The position numbers and the translations under genes are program-made. From positions 1 through 35,466 of the forward strand of contig NZ_JAGFNY010000021.1 in assembly GCF_019448115.1 (NCBI RefSeq): DNA of 35,466 bases, read 5' to 3'. Under the pieces are notes generated by a model. That model was not told where the DNA came from and made no database searches. It saw nothing but the letters and a program-made list of their open reading frames with translations. Source of the DNA: Succinivibrio faecicola (GTDB taxonomy: Bacteria > Pseudomonadota > Gammaproteobacteria > Enterobacterales > Succinivibrionaceae). Of the stretch, positions 8,421 through 16,650 are shown in pieces. Numbering within the stretch: position 1 is the stretch's first letter; each line of letters starts with the position of its first letter.

Positions 8421-9575
8421 TCAATCTTTTGATTTACAGAAAATATATGAATAAACAGGCATCATAATAGGAACGGCAATCAGTATCTCTGATGTACCAT
8501 ATATCATCATTGAAATCAAAACGATTAAAAATTTATATTCCTTTAATTTAATTGACCTATATATGGTAATAACAAACAAAAACAAAAATGATATAAAGAA
8601 CACTAACCCATAGTTAATAGGAAAATAAAAATATGCACAATCAACAACAAAGTACTCAAAAATATTATTGTCAGGATCCGGAAAAACATTGACTATCGGT
8701 GTTCCGAATAAAGATAAACCATATCTATCAAATGCAACTTTTCCTAATTCAAATCTTGCCCATATAGATCCTGGCAAATTAACAAGAAAGTCTTTTCCTA
8801 CTTCAGTAAAAGCAACAACATATGTTGCTATGATAATAGTAATAAAAAATCCTATTACCATAAAACATAATATTATATTTTTTTGATCTAAAATTCTTCT
8901 GATCCCGTCAATTTTAATTAACAGCATGGAAAACAGCAAAAACAAGATTAATACAGCAGATGTAACGGATCTTGGAATAGTAAAGTTAAATAAAGCCAAT
9001 CCAAATAATACAAATATACTTGTTAATCCAAAATTTTCTTTACATAGAATTAGTAATACAGCAATATAAAAAGATATAAAACCTAGAGAATTAGGATGTG
9101 AAAAGCCTAATGTATATCTGATTTGCTCTCCTCTAAAGAAAGTATCTGGTTGAAGAATTTCAACAAAATACATTATCAAAATTGCACTTAATGAAAGTAA
9201 AGCAGAAATAAAAAGGATCTTATACAGTTTTTCCCTTCTTACAAACTGAGATAAACACAGAGGTATAAAAAAAAGCTCAAAAAGTAAATGTGTATTTGCA
9301 AGTTTCTTGAAAAGATAATCAGAGATTATAAATACAATAAAAATCCAAAGAAACTTTTTGTGAGGTTTCCAAACAAAGTAATAAACTAAGAATAGAAAAA
9401 TACAAACATATCTTAAAAAATTAAGTGTTTTGTATACACAATAATCCAGTTGTTTATTCTCGGTCATTAATGGGGTAAATTCTAGAATGTTAAGGACCAT
9501 TAGAATAACAATGACACCAATAATAGGATAATCAAAATGAAATGCTTTTTTTACAGATAGTGTTAATTCTCTCAT
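8421..9575 (-). CDS. Wzy-like O-antigen/polysaccharide polymerase
   Basis: A 384-residue, very hydrophobic protein with roughly ten predicted membrane segments and no soluble catalytic domain. It has the periplasmic-loop motif GFSHPNSLGF near residue 155, which resembles the HPN-type motif of O-antigen polymerases and ligases. In a Wzx/Wzy pathway it would polymerise flipped repeat units in the periplasm. Its place between the initiating transferase and glycosyltransferases supports polymerase over ligase. The family is poorly conserved in sequence, so the exact name is inferred from topology, motif and context. Confidence 0.75.
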   Translation of the reverse strand: MRELTLSVKKAFHFDYPIIGVIVILMVLNILEFTPLMTENKQLDYCVYKTLNFLRYVCIFLFLVYYFVWKPHKKFLWIFIVFIISDYLFKKLANTHLLFELFFIPLCLSQFVRREKLYKILFISALLSLSAILIMYFVEILQPDTFFRGEQIRYTLGFSHPNSLGFISFYIAVLLILCKENFGLTSIFVLFGLALFNFTIPRSVTSAVLILFLLFSMLLIKIDGIRRILDQKNIILCFMVIGFFITIIIATYVVAFTEVGKDFLVNLPGSIWARFELGKVAFDRYGLSLFGTPIVNVFPDPDNNIFEYFVVDCAYFYFPINYGLVFFISFLFLFVITIYRSIKLKEYKFLIVLISMMIYGTSEILIAVPIMMPVYSYIFCKSKD

Positions 9576-9791
9576 TTTATACGTTCACAAAATCTATGAT
9601 TTTTAATAAAAACAGTGCATACAAAATTTACGTTCACTTTGTATCGTCTATTTATATCGACTGTTTATTTTTGTATGAAAGCTATTCTATTTATTAGGAT
9701 ACTATAAAATTACATTAAGTCTATTATATTGAAGCTTTATGACTATATAATTTTGATATCAGTCTACCTTTAGTACATACGCTTTTTGCAA

Positions 9792-10796
9792 TTAAGAAAC
9801 ATGATATCTGATAGATATGCATGAAAAGAGAATAATTTCTCTTTCGTTACCTTGTTTTATCTTTTTGAAAAGATATCTAAAACAAGAGTTCTCCTTTTTA
9901 AATTTATTTTTAATTTTTTTTAAAATTAATTTATTATCTAGAAGGTTCAAGCTCCTTGGAGTTGATGCTAAAAATTTTAATGAATCCTTGAATGAATTTT
10001 TTCCGATAGCACATATTATCCAATCAATAAGCAGCTTAGGAGATTCTCTTTCTGGCCAATATCTATCAAGATATTCACATACAATTTTTACCTGTCTGCC
10101 ATAATTTTTTGATAAATTATTCTCATGCCGTCTATATTTGATGATTGGATTTTTCTGTAAAATAAAGTCTTCATTATTTATTGACTTTAAATATCTGAAA
10201 ACCTTTGTTCTTAAAACGATATCGTCACCTAAAATATCCTCATCAAATTTTCCTGAACATTCAATAACAGATCTTCGCCAAATTGCTCCTTGAATATAAA
10301 ATGCTCCAAATTCACTGTATTCAAGCTCTAAAAGCTCATCAACAGAGGGATTATCAATAGAATCTAATTTTAGAGGAGCAACAATCTCATCTGTACCCTT
10401 ATTATTGCAATTTATAGTTACAACAGATGTTGATGCTATAAAAGGAATACTTTTATTTGATTGTAATAGCTCAATGCAAGATGAAATATTCTCAGAACAT
10501 ACAACATCATCAAGCGACATCATTATGATAAATTCTCCTGATGCATGATCAATTACTTTATTAAAATTAGCAGGCACATTACCAGTATTTTCCTGAAAAA
10601 TGGTTTTGACAGGAAAATCTAATTTTTTTACTAAATCATTAATTACAACAACAGAATCATCTTTTGAACCATCATCAAGAATCACTATTTCTTTATGTGG
10701 ATACTGGACTGAACTAATAGCATCTATACAACTTTTTGCATATTCAGAATGATTATATCCAACAACACAGAACGATAGTAGACCTTTTTCTTGCAT
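9792..10796 (-). CDS. Family 2 glycosyltransferase
   Basis: A 334-residue GT-A enzyme: FCVVGYNHSEYAKSCI at the N-terminus, ILDDGSKDDS near residue 40 and IIMMSLDDVV near residue 90 in the metal/nucleotide-binding position. EDILGDDIVLRTKVF is the acceptor-side acidic stretch. A GAGG Shine-Dalgarno lies 6 nt before the ATG. An unassigned gap of about 215 nt separates it from the downstream polymerase gene. It probably adds one sugar of the repeat unit; donor unknown. Confidence 0.83.
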   Translation of the reverse strand: MQEKGLLSFCVVGYNHSEYAKSCIDAISSVQYPHKEIVILDDGSKDDSVVVINDLVKKLDFPVKTIFQENTGNVPANFNKVIDHASGEFIIMMSLDDVVCSENISSCIELLQSNKSIPFIASTSVVTINCNNKGTDEIVAPLKLDSIDNPSVDELLELEYSEFGAFYIQGAIWRRSVIECSGKFDEDILGDDIVLRTKVFRYLKSINNEDFILQKNPIIKYRRHENNLSKNYGRQVKIVCEYLDRYWPERESPKLLIDWIICAIGKNSFKDSLKFLASTPRSLNLLDNKLILKKIKNKFKKENSCFRYLFKKIKQGNEREIILFSCISIRYHVS

Positions 10797-10885
10797 TCAC
10801 TGCCTCAAAAACATACGTAGTATAAAAAAAACGAGCTAGATTAAATTAAACTCAGTCCTTCTTAAATAAAATTAAGAATGATATA

Positions 10886-11290
10886 TTACCTATTACAACT
10901 AGCTTCTTTTAGGAACTCGTGATAATCATGGATATAATCCTTAGGATTATAATGTTCTGATGCAAGAACCATAACAACACAATCTTTTGAAAAATTTGTA
11001 AATTCTCTCCAGATATTATTTGTTATATACAGTCCTTGAGCTGGATTATTTAAATGCACTGTTTCTCTTGTTTTACCATCATCCAGTATAAAGTCACATT
11101 CCCCTTTAACACAGATGATTACCTGCTGCAGATCTTTATGCGCATGTTTACCTCTAATAGCATCATGAACTGTATCCCATATATAATAAACACGCTTAAT
11201 TTCAAAAGGAAATTCATTATTTTTTTCTAAAGCCACCAACTTTCCTTCATGATTTCCATGAATTGGAAAATCTATTAGTTTATAGTCCAT
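10886..11290 (-). CDS. fdtA: FdtA/QdtA-like dTDP-4-keto-6-deoxyhexose 3,4-ketoisomerase
   Basis: A 134-residue single-domain cupin (RmlC-like jelly roll) that isomerises dTDP-4-keto-6-deoxy-D-glucose to the 3-keto sugar on the way to 3-amino-3,6-dideoxyhexoses such as Fuc3NAc or Qui3NAc. The family core is visible in GKHAHKDLQQVI (metal/base histidines) and in the VYYIWD segment before it. The start is taken as the ATG at 11290, which overlaps the upstream acetyltransferase stop as TGATG and has AAGGAA a few bases before; an in-frame TTG lies just upstream. FdtA versus QdtA cannot be separated by eye. The partner aminotransferase FdtB is not in the window. Confidence 0.85.
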   Translation of the reverse strand: MDYKLIDFPIHGNHEGKLVALEKNNEFPFEIKRVYYIWDTVHDAIRGKHAHKDLQQVIICVKGECDFILDDGKTRETVHLNNPAQGLYITNNIWREFTNFSKDCVVMVLASEHYNPKDYIHDYHEFLKEASCNR

Positions 11291-11721
11291 CAAAACTTTC
11301 CTTTAATTATTGTATTAGCAGGTACATTTTTAGTAACTACACTACCAGCTCCGATAAGAGAATTTTCACCGATGGTAACGCCAGGAAGTATAGTTGCATT
11401 GGCTCCAATAGATGCTCCTTTTTTGATAAGAATTGACTCTAATTTAAAGTTTGTATTCTTACTCTTTGGATATTTATCATTACAAAATGCAACACTTGGT
11501 CCAATAAATACATCATCCTCAATGGTAATTCCATCATAGATGGATACATTATTTTTTACTGTTACTCTATTACCTATTTTTACATTGTTTTCTATAAAGC
11601 AATGAGAACAAATGTTACATTCATCCCCTATTACAGCACCAGAAAGAACAACACAAAATTGCCAGATAGAGGTGTCTTTTCCTATATTTTTTGACTGGAC
11701 ATCAGATGTTGAATGAATCAT
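11290..11721 (-). CDS. FdtC/WbbJ-like sugar N-acetyltransferase
   Basis: A 143-residue left-handed beta-helix acetyltransferase. The sequence is almost entirely hexapeptide repeats (for example [20 protein letters not shown]), then [12 protein letters not shown] and [17 protein letters not shown]. It matches the family that N-acetylates dTDP-3-amino-3,6-dideoxyhexoses (FdtC, QdtC) and WlbB-like enzymes. The pairing with the ketoisomerase by a 1-nt TGATG overlap strongly suggests the same pathway. The C-terminus stops at [11 protein letters not shown], shorter than the usual GNPA(R/K) ending. There is no clear Shine-Dalgarno. Confidence 0.8.
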   Translation of the reverse strand: MIHSTSDVQSKNIGKDTSIWQFCVVLSGAVIGDECNICSHCFIENNVKIGNRVTVKNNVSIYDGITIEDDVFIGPSVAFCNDKYPKSKNTNFKLESILIKKGASIGANATILPGVTIGENSLIGAGSVVTKNVPANTIIKGKF

Positions 11722-11860
11722 TTTTCGTTTGTAAATTTAATTTTTATTATCTACTTTGAATAACATCGACTTTACCTTATTATGATTCGATATTTATTCA
11801 ATCTTCCTTAACCTTACTAAATAATCAGCAAGTCTAGCCTTATTACAAGATAATTCTTTA

Positions 11861-13132
11861 TTAACAAGAAACAGATTTTAATAAATTAAAATAAGTCGGG
11901 AATGTCTTATTTATGCACTCAGGATCGTTTATATTAATTTCTCTGTCAAAAGCGACTAAAGACATACACATAGCCATTCTATGATCATTATAAGTATCAA
12001 ACGATGGGGTAATGTTATTTCTTTGAGTTGCATCAATGGATATATAGTCATTTCCCGATGACACGCAAACTCCAAGCTTTGACATTTCATTAACCATAGC
12101 CTGAATTCTGTCAGTCTCTTTAACTCTCCAGGATGCAATATTTCTGATAGTTACAGGAGAATCTGTATAAAGAGCCATAGGAACAAGGGTCATAGCTGCA
12201 TCAGGCATTGCATTCATATCAATGTCAATACCATGTAACTCGTCTTTTTTAACTATTACGCTATTCTCAAGGTATGTTACATTTGCCCCCATCTGCTCAA
12301 GAACTGAGAAGAATTTAAAATCTCCCTGAACAGAACTCTTTGAAAGACCATATATTTCTATTTCACCTGCAATAGCCGCAGCTGCTGCAAAGTATGTAGC
12401 ACTTGTAGCATCACCTTCAATTAGATATGTGGTAGGTGAAGTATAACCAGTTGGAAGAACTTCAAATTCCTTGTAACCGTTTCTTAAAACTTTTGCACCG
12501 AATTTTTCGATTAAATCAATTGTAAGATCAACATATGGTTTAGAAATCAGATCGCCTACAATCTTAATCTTCAGACCACCACAAACAGGGGCTGTCATTA
12601 AAAGAGCAGAAATAAACTGGCTTGAAGTGGTTCCTGAAATTGAAACCTCATGAGAATTTACTTTTGAACCTCTGATGAGCAATGGAGGAAAACCATCGTT
12701 GTTCAGATACTCGATATTCAATCCAATACTCTTTAAAGCTTCTGTAAGGGGGCCAATTGGACGCTCCATCATTCTAGGTTCGCCAGTAAGCTCATATACA
12801 CCTTTAGATACAGATAGAACAGAGCACAAAGGTCTCATAGCAGTACCTGCATTGCCTAAATACAGCTCTTTTTGACACAGATCTCCTGAAAAGACACCAT
12901 CATTTCCCTGAATGTCAATTTTATTCATGTTGACATTAAGTTTGACTGACAGTGTCTGCAGAGCTTCTATCATTCTTGCAGTATCATCTGATTTAAGCAC
13001 ATTAAGTAAAGTAGTGTTTCCCTTTGCAAGAGAAGATACCAGCAATGCTCTGTTTGATAGAGATTTAGAACCAGGAATGATTACTTTGCCCTTAACAGAT
13101 TCAATCTTTTTTAAATTCAGTGAAGTCTTCAA
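11861..13132 (-). CDS. aroA: 3-phosphoshikimate 1-carboxyvinyltransferase (EPSP synthase)
   Basis: A 423-residue enzyme of the shikimate pathway that joins phosphoenolpyruvate to shikimate-3-phosphate. Visible signatures are PGSKSLSNRALLVSSLAKG near residue 20, LGNAGTAMRPL near residue 90 (class I form), SSQFISALLM near residue 170, and RVKETDRIQAM near residue 340. The only start that preserves the N-terminal strand is a TTG at 13132, immediately after the hisC stop, with GGAA about 10 nt upstream. It is cotranscribed with hisC and is a housekeeping gene within the glycan cluster. Confidence 0.95.
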   Translation of the reverse strand: MKTSLNLKKIESVKGKVIIPGSKSLSNRALLVSSLAKGNTTLLNVLKSDDTARMIEALQTLSVKLNVNMNKIDIQGNDGVFSGDLCQKELYLGNAGTAMRPLCSVLSVSKGVYELTGEPRMMERPIGPLTEALKSIGLNIEYLNNDGFPPLLIRGSKVNSHEVSISGTTSSQFISALLMTAPVCGGLKIKIVGDLISKPYVDLTIDLIEKFGAKVLRNGYKEFEVLPTGYTSPTTYLIEGDATSATYFAAAAAIAGEIEIYGLSKSSVQGDFKFFSVLEQMGANVTYLENSVIVKKDELHGIDIDMNAMPDAAMTLVPMALYTDSPVTIRNIASWRVKETDRIQAMVNEMSKLGVCVSSGNDYISIDATQRNNITPSFDTYNDHRMAMCMSLVAFDREININDPECINKTFPTYFNLLKSVSC

Positions 13133-14260
13133 TTATATGGTTTCCAGAAGTTTTGTAAGTTCATTAAACAGGCGATCATTTTCTTCTTTTGTGCCAATGG
13201 ATATTCTTAAAATATCCTGTAGCTTGTAACCAAGCAGAGGTCTTACAATAATACCCTTTTGTAAAAGCTCTTTTGCAATTAACTGTGCATCATGACCTTT
13301 AAAATCGATTGCAACAAAGTTTGCCTTACTGTCAATCATGAATAAACCATGCTCTTTACAGTAAGTAGCATAACGCTCTCTTTCTTTAGTATTGTTATCA
13401 ACAGTTTTCTTTAAGAACTCTTCATCATCTAAAGCTGCAATAGCAGCTGCAAGTGCGGCAATATTAACATTGAAAGGAGCTCTTAATCTGTTAAGAATTG
13501 ATGTAATCTCTTTGTTTGCTAGCATATAACCAACACGAAGACCAGCAAGACCATATGCCTTTGAAAAGGTTCTTGAAACAACGAGATTATCAAACTCTTT
13601 TAACCAGGTCGCTGAATCCACATATGTTTCATCACCTGAATTAAATTCGTTGTAAGCTTCATCAATAACAACCATAGTTGTCTTTGGAACTTTCTTGATA
13701 AATTCATACATATCCTTTGATGGTACAGCTGTACCAATTGGATTTGATGGATTTGCAAAAGCTACAATTCTTGTGTTCTCATCAATGGTATTTAAAATCG
13801 CATCAAGATCAGCAGTATAGTCGGCCTTTAATGCAACAGCTCTACCCTCTGCCCCACCAACAGTAGTTTCCATTGGATATACAACAAAAGAATATTCAGG
13901 ATATACAACATTTACATTCTTATTTACAAATGCCTGAAATAAAAGATTGATTAACTCATTTGAACCTGCACCTAAAGTAATACAATCCATATCATAGCCA
14001 AACTTTTCATTTAGCTTGTGCTTTAGATAATAGCCGTTTGAATCAGGATATAAGTTACCTTCGCAGATAGCTTTAAATGCTGCTTCTTTTGCTTTTTCAC
14101 TCATTCCAAAAGGGTTTTCGTTTGAAGCAAGTTTGATTACATCAGTTAAGCCTAATTCTCTTTTTACTTCTTCAATTGGCTTACCAGCCTGATATGGTTT
14201 AATTAAAGTGATGCCACCATTAGCATATGAATTAAAATCTATCATATATAACTTATGCAT
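13133..14260 (-). CDS. hisC: Histidinol-phosphate/aromatic aminotransferase
   Basis: A 375-residue PLP-dependent fold-type I aminotransferase. It has KLASNENPFGMSEKA near residue 40, the VVIDEAYNEF strand near residue 180, and the PLP-lysine motif SRTFSKAYGLAGLRVGY near residue 230; the C-terminal arginine region is LRISIGTKEEN. In several proteobacteria a second HisC copy sits beside aroA and is thought to serve aromatic amino acid synthesis as well as histidine. The stop TAA abuts the aroA start. An alternative ATG at 14245 is possible. Its neighbours give it no link to the glycan genes. Confidence 0.93.
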   Translation of the reverse strand: MHKLYMIDFNSYANGGITLIKPYQAGKPIEEVKRELGLTDVIKLASNENPFGMSEKAKEAAFKAICEGNLYPDSNGYYLKHKLNEKFGYDMDCITLGAGSNELINLLFQAFVNKNVNVVYPEYSFVVYPMETTVGGAEGRAVALKADYTADLDAILNTIDENTRIVAFANPSNPIGTAVPSKDMYEFIKKVPKTTMVVIDEAYNEFNSGDETYVDSATWLKEFDNLVVSRTFSKAYGLAGLRVGYMLANKEITSILNRLRAPFNVNIAALAAAIAALDDEEFLKKTVDNNTKERERYATYCKEHGLFMIDSKANFVAIDFKGHDAQLIAKELLQKGIIVRPLLGYKLQDILRISIGTKEENDRLFNELTKLLETI

Positions 14261-14460
14261 TTACAAATATTCAAAAATAACTGTTTGTTATTTTATCATA
14301 CAGATCAAAACAAGATATATTCTTATCTATGAAAAGGTTACAAATTTTAACTATTGCAAAAATATAACATTGAAAACTACTCAAGATTCAATAATATCAT
14401 CCATAATTATTTTACAGTTCTAAACAAGTGTTTGCTTTATGAATGCTATCATCTAGTAGC

Positions 14461-15360
14461 TCATTTATCCATTGACATATAGTTATTTATACCTTCAAAA
14501 TCTCTATTCATTCCTTTTTTATACCAATCATAATCTTTCATTAAATGACCTAAATCTAATGCTCTATATCCATCTTTTGATAAATCATCAGCTAAAACTT
14601 TTGCCGTAGGTCCGAGCATCAAAATAACCAGTGTCTTGTTGCTATAATTTTTTATACCTTTATATATTTCATCGTATTTAGAAAATGCATTTTTGTTTGG
14701 TGCAAAAAAATAATCTGTTTTATTTGCATTATCGAAAATATTATATTTTATGGTATTTACTAATTCTTTGCAGGCTACAATTAGTACATCTTTTTTATTC
14801 CAAATTTGTCTTAATTTCTCAAAGTATGTATCAAAATCCATATTCTGATAAAACATATACAGTTGGGTAAATGCAGCGCTGTAATATTGTGAATTCCAGT
14901 TTAAATATGGATTCATATTTTTTCTAAGTTTAGGAGAATTTATTCTATAGAAACATGCAACTGTAGGAAGTAATAGTTGGATATCTGGATAGTAATAGTC
15001 ATAATTAATACCTACCATAACCCTATCGTTTTTGTTCTCTAAAATAGATTTTAATCTTGTAGCCAAATAAGCGTCATATTCCTGAAACTCTATACTTTCT
15101 CCGGAAATTATTTTAATTTCACCATCACCAAATCTTGCAATACTTTTGTCAGATGATATCAGTGTATCTACAGTCTGATTATAATCTTTGATTAATGGTC
15201 TTTTAACATTGCCTTTTGGAAGTTCATACATCAACTGATCTATAATATCGATGTACATGTTATCAAGTAGAACCTTATTACGACTTTCAATATTATTTAA
15301 TCGCTTTAATTCAATTTTTCTAAGAAGATTAAGATTAGAAAAAAATTTCTTAAGAGACAT
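14461..15360 (-). CDS. GT-D fold glycosyltransferase (DUF1792)
   Basis: A 299-residue protein of the DUF1792 family, whose characterised member in streptococci defined the GT-D fold and transfers glucose during glycosylation of a serine-rich repeat adhesin. The hallmark SIARFGDGEIKII (metal-binding GDGE) lies near residue 75, with RLKSIL, GINYDYYYP and a later VLILGP-like strand (VILMLGPTAKVLADDL) near residue 250. It is the most upstream minus-strand gene of the cluster. In this glycan context it probably adds a hexose to the polysaccharide, but protein glycosylation cannot be excluded. Confidence 0.82.
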   Translation of the reverse strand: MSLKKFFSNLNLLRKIELKRLNNIESRNKVLLDNMYIDIIDQLMYELPKGNVKRPLIKDYNQTVDTLISSDKSIARFGDGEIKIISGESIEFQEYDAYLATRLKSILENKNDRVMVGINYDYYYPDIQLLLPTVACFYRINSPKLRKNMNPYLNWNSQYYSAAFTQLYMFYQNMDFDTYFEKLRQIWNKKDVLIVACKELVNTIKYNIFDNANKTDYFFAPNKNAFSKYDEIYKGIKNYSNKTLVILMLGPTAKVLADDLSKDGYRALDLGHLMKDYDWYKKGMNRDFEGINNYMSMDK

Positions 15361-15651
15361 AAAATAGTTACCTTTTTGTAGAATTAGTTCAATTTCTCTT
15401 CAAACCAAAATGTATATCTTTTTTTAGTGCAATATAATCTAAATATTCAGCAGTAAATATGCTTATTACGCTTATTACGCATATCCGAACACATAATTAA
15501 GAAAAAAGAAACGATTATTGAGTTTGCTAATGATAATCACTGAATTTTGATATTATAGTGAGTTTGCTATAATATTATAAACGTTAATTAAAATTTTATA
15601 ACAACCAATCCTGTTTTGTTTTTAACCGTTACAGATACAAAAAGAAACAAA
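15361..15651. promoter_or_regulatory. Divergent promoter region with short repeats
   Basis: This intergenic stretch separates the minus-strand cluster from the plus-strand rhamnan-F-like gene. It contains a tandem CTTATTACG repeat (15462-15479) flanked by ATATGC/GCATAT (15457-15484), two copies of TGAGTTTGCTA exactly 40 bp apart (15519 and 15559), and TATAAT at 15568-15573 with TTTTGA 17 bp before it, a plausible promoter for the plus strand. A TGATAAT half-site at 15531 resembles half of a Fur box. The role of the repeats is inferred. Confidence 0.5.
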
Positions 15652-16530
15652 ATGAAAAGATTTTTAGTACATATACATCTGTATTACGATTTTCTGTATA
15701 AAGAGCTTAAACAATGTCTTTTAAACATAAAGGATTATAACGAAATAGACCTTTATGTCACTCTCCCAAAACACATGGAAGAAATTGAAAATGATATAAA
15801 GTCATCATTCGATAACGTAAATATCATCATTTCAGAAAACCTTGGCTACGATATTGCTCCTTTTGCTGACGTTCTAAGCAGAGTCGATCTTGATGACTAC
15901 AGCTACGTAATTAAATTACATACTAAAAGGGATGTTCCATCTTCTGCATCTCGCTTCTGGTTTAAGGGGGCAAAGTGGAGAAACATGCTTTTAAAATTCG
16001 TAAAAACAAAAGAGAATTTTAAAAGAGTTTTAGATAGATTTGAAAATGATAGAACTATAGGAATGCATGGTCCTGTAACATCTACTTTTAATTTTATAAC
16101 CGACGATAAAATTGGACATAAAGAATCAAATAAGTTTATAAAGGATAATATATCTAAAAACAACATCTACTATCGTTTTGTAGCAGGAACAATGTTCATG
16201 GCCAGATCTGAGCTACTAAAACCGATTCAGAAATTAAACTTAAAATACGCTGATTTTGATAAGCCTGATGCCAGTCATGAAGATTGTCAATTAGCGCATA
16301 AGCTTGAAAGAACATTTGGTTTTATTGTGTACAACAATGGATATAAAGTTACAGACTGCACAATTACAGCTTTTAAGAATTTTTTGATTACATCATATAT
16401 GAATACAATCAGAATTCTTAATATAATTACAGATCCATTTGTGTCTATCCGCATTACAAAGAAAAACAAGCTTCTTGTAAAGATTTTAAAAATTCCTGTT
16501 TTAGCAATAAAACTGAAAAATATAGACTGA
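15652..16530 (+). CDS. Rhamnan synthesis F-like protein (RgpF family)
   Basis: A 292-residue protein resembling the RgpF domain of streptococcal rhamnan synthesis and related glycosyltransferases. The features are FLVHIHLYYDFLYKEL at the N-terminus, ISENLGYDIAPFADVL near residue 70, VIKLHTKRD near residue 90, the FVAGTMFMAR strand near residue 180 and the acidic DASHEDCQLAHKLER near residue 210. The ATG at 15652 is preferred over an upstream in-frame TTG at 15616 because the family begins with this strand. It is divergent from the glycan cluster and likely adds a deoxyhexose to a surface polymer; the exact reaction is not established here. Confidence 0.78.
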   Translation: MKRFLVHIHLYYDFLYKELKQCLLNIKDYNEIDLYVTLPKHMEEIENDIKSSFDNVNIIISENLGYDIAPFADVLSRVDLDDYSYVIKLHTKRDVPSSASRFWFKGAKWRNMLLKFVKTKENFKRVLDRFENDRTIGMHGPVTSTFNFITDDKIGHKESNKFIKDNISKNNIYYRFVAGTMFMARSELLKPIQKLNLKYADFDKPDASHEDCQLAHKLERTFGFIVYNNGYKVTDCTITAFKNFLITSYMNTIRILNIITDPFVSIRITKKNKLLVKILKIPVLAIKLKNID

Positions 16531-16540
16531 TATACATTTA

Positions 16541-16573
16541 TTTTTAAAGGTTCATTTAATGAGCCTTTAAAAT
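16541..16573. terminator. Hairpin between convergent genes
   Basis: AAAGGTTCA (16546-16554) pairs with TGAGCCTTT (16560-16568) around a 5-nt loop, one pair being a G-T wobble, and the flanking T and A runs extend the stem on both sides. It lies just after the stop of the rhamnan-F-like gene and between two convergent genes, a typical place for a shared terminator. Classic T tracts outside the stem are weak. Confidence 0.45.
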
Positions 16574-16650
16574 AATTGAACAAGATTGTCTATTGAATTC
16601 AAGTTGCATATACATCTAAAAGGAATCGGAAAATTAAACATCCAATTTAT

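Noticed and set aside
15525-15545. Possible Fur box near TGATAATCACTGA
   Set aside because: Only one half matches the Fur consensus well and no iron gene is adjacent, so it is not called as a site.
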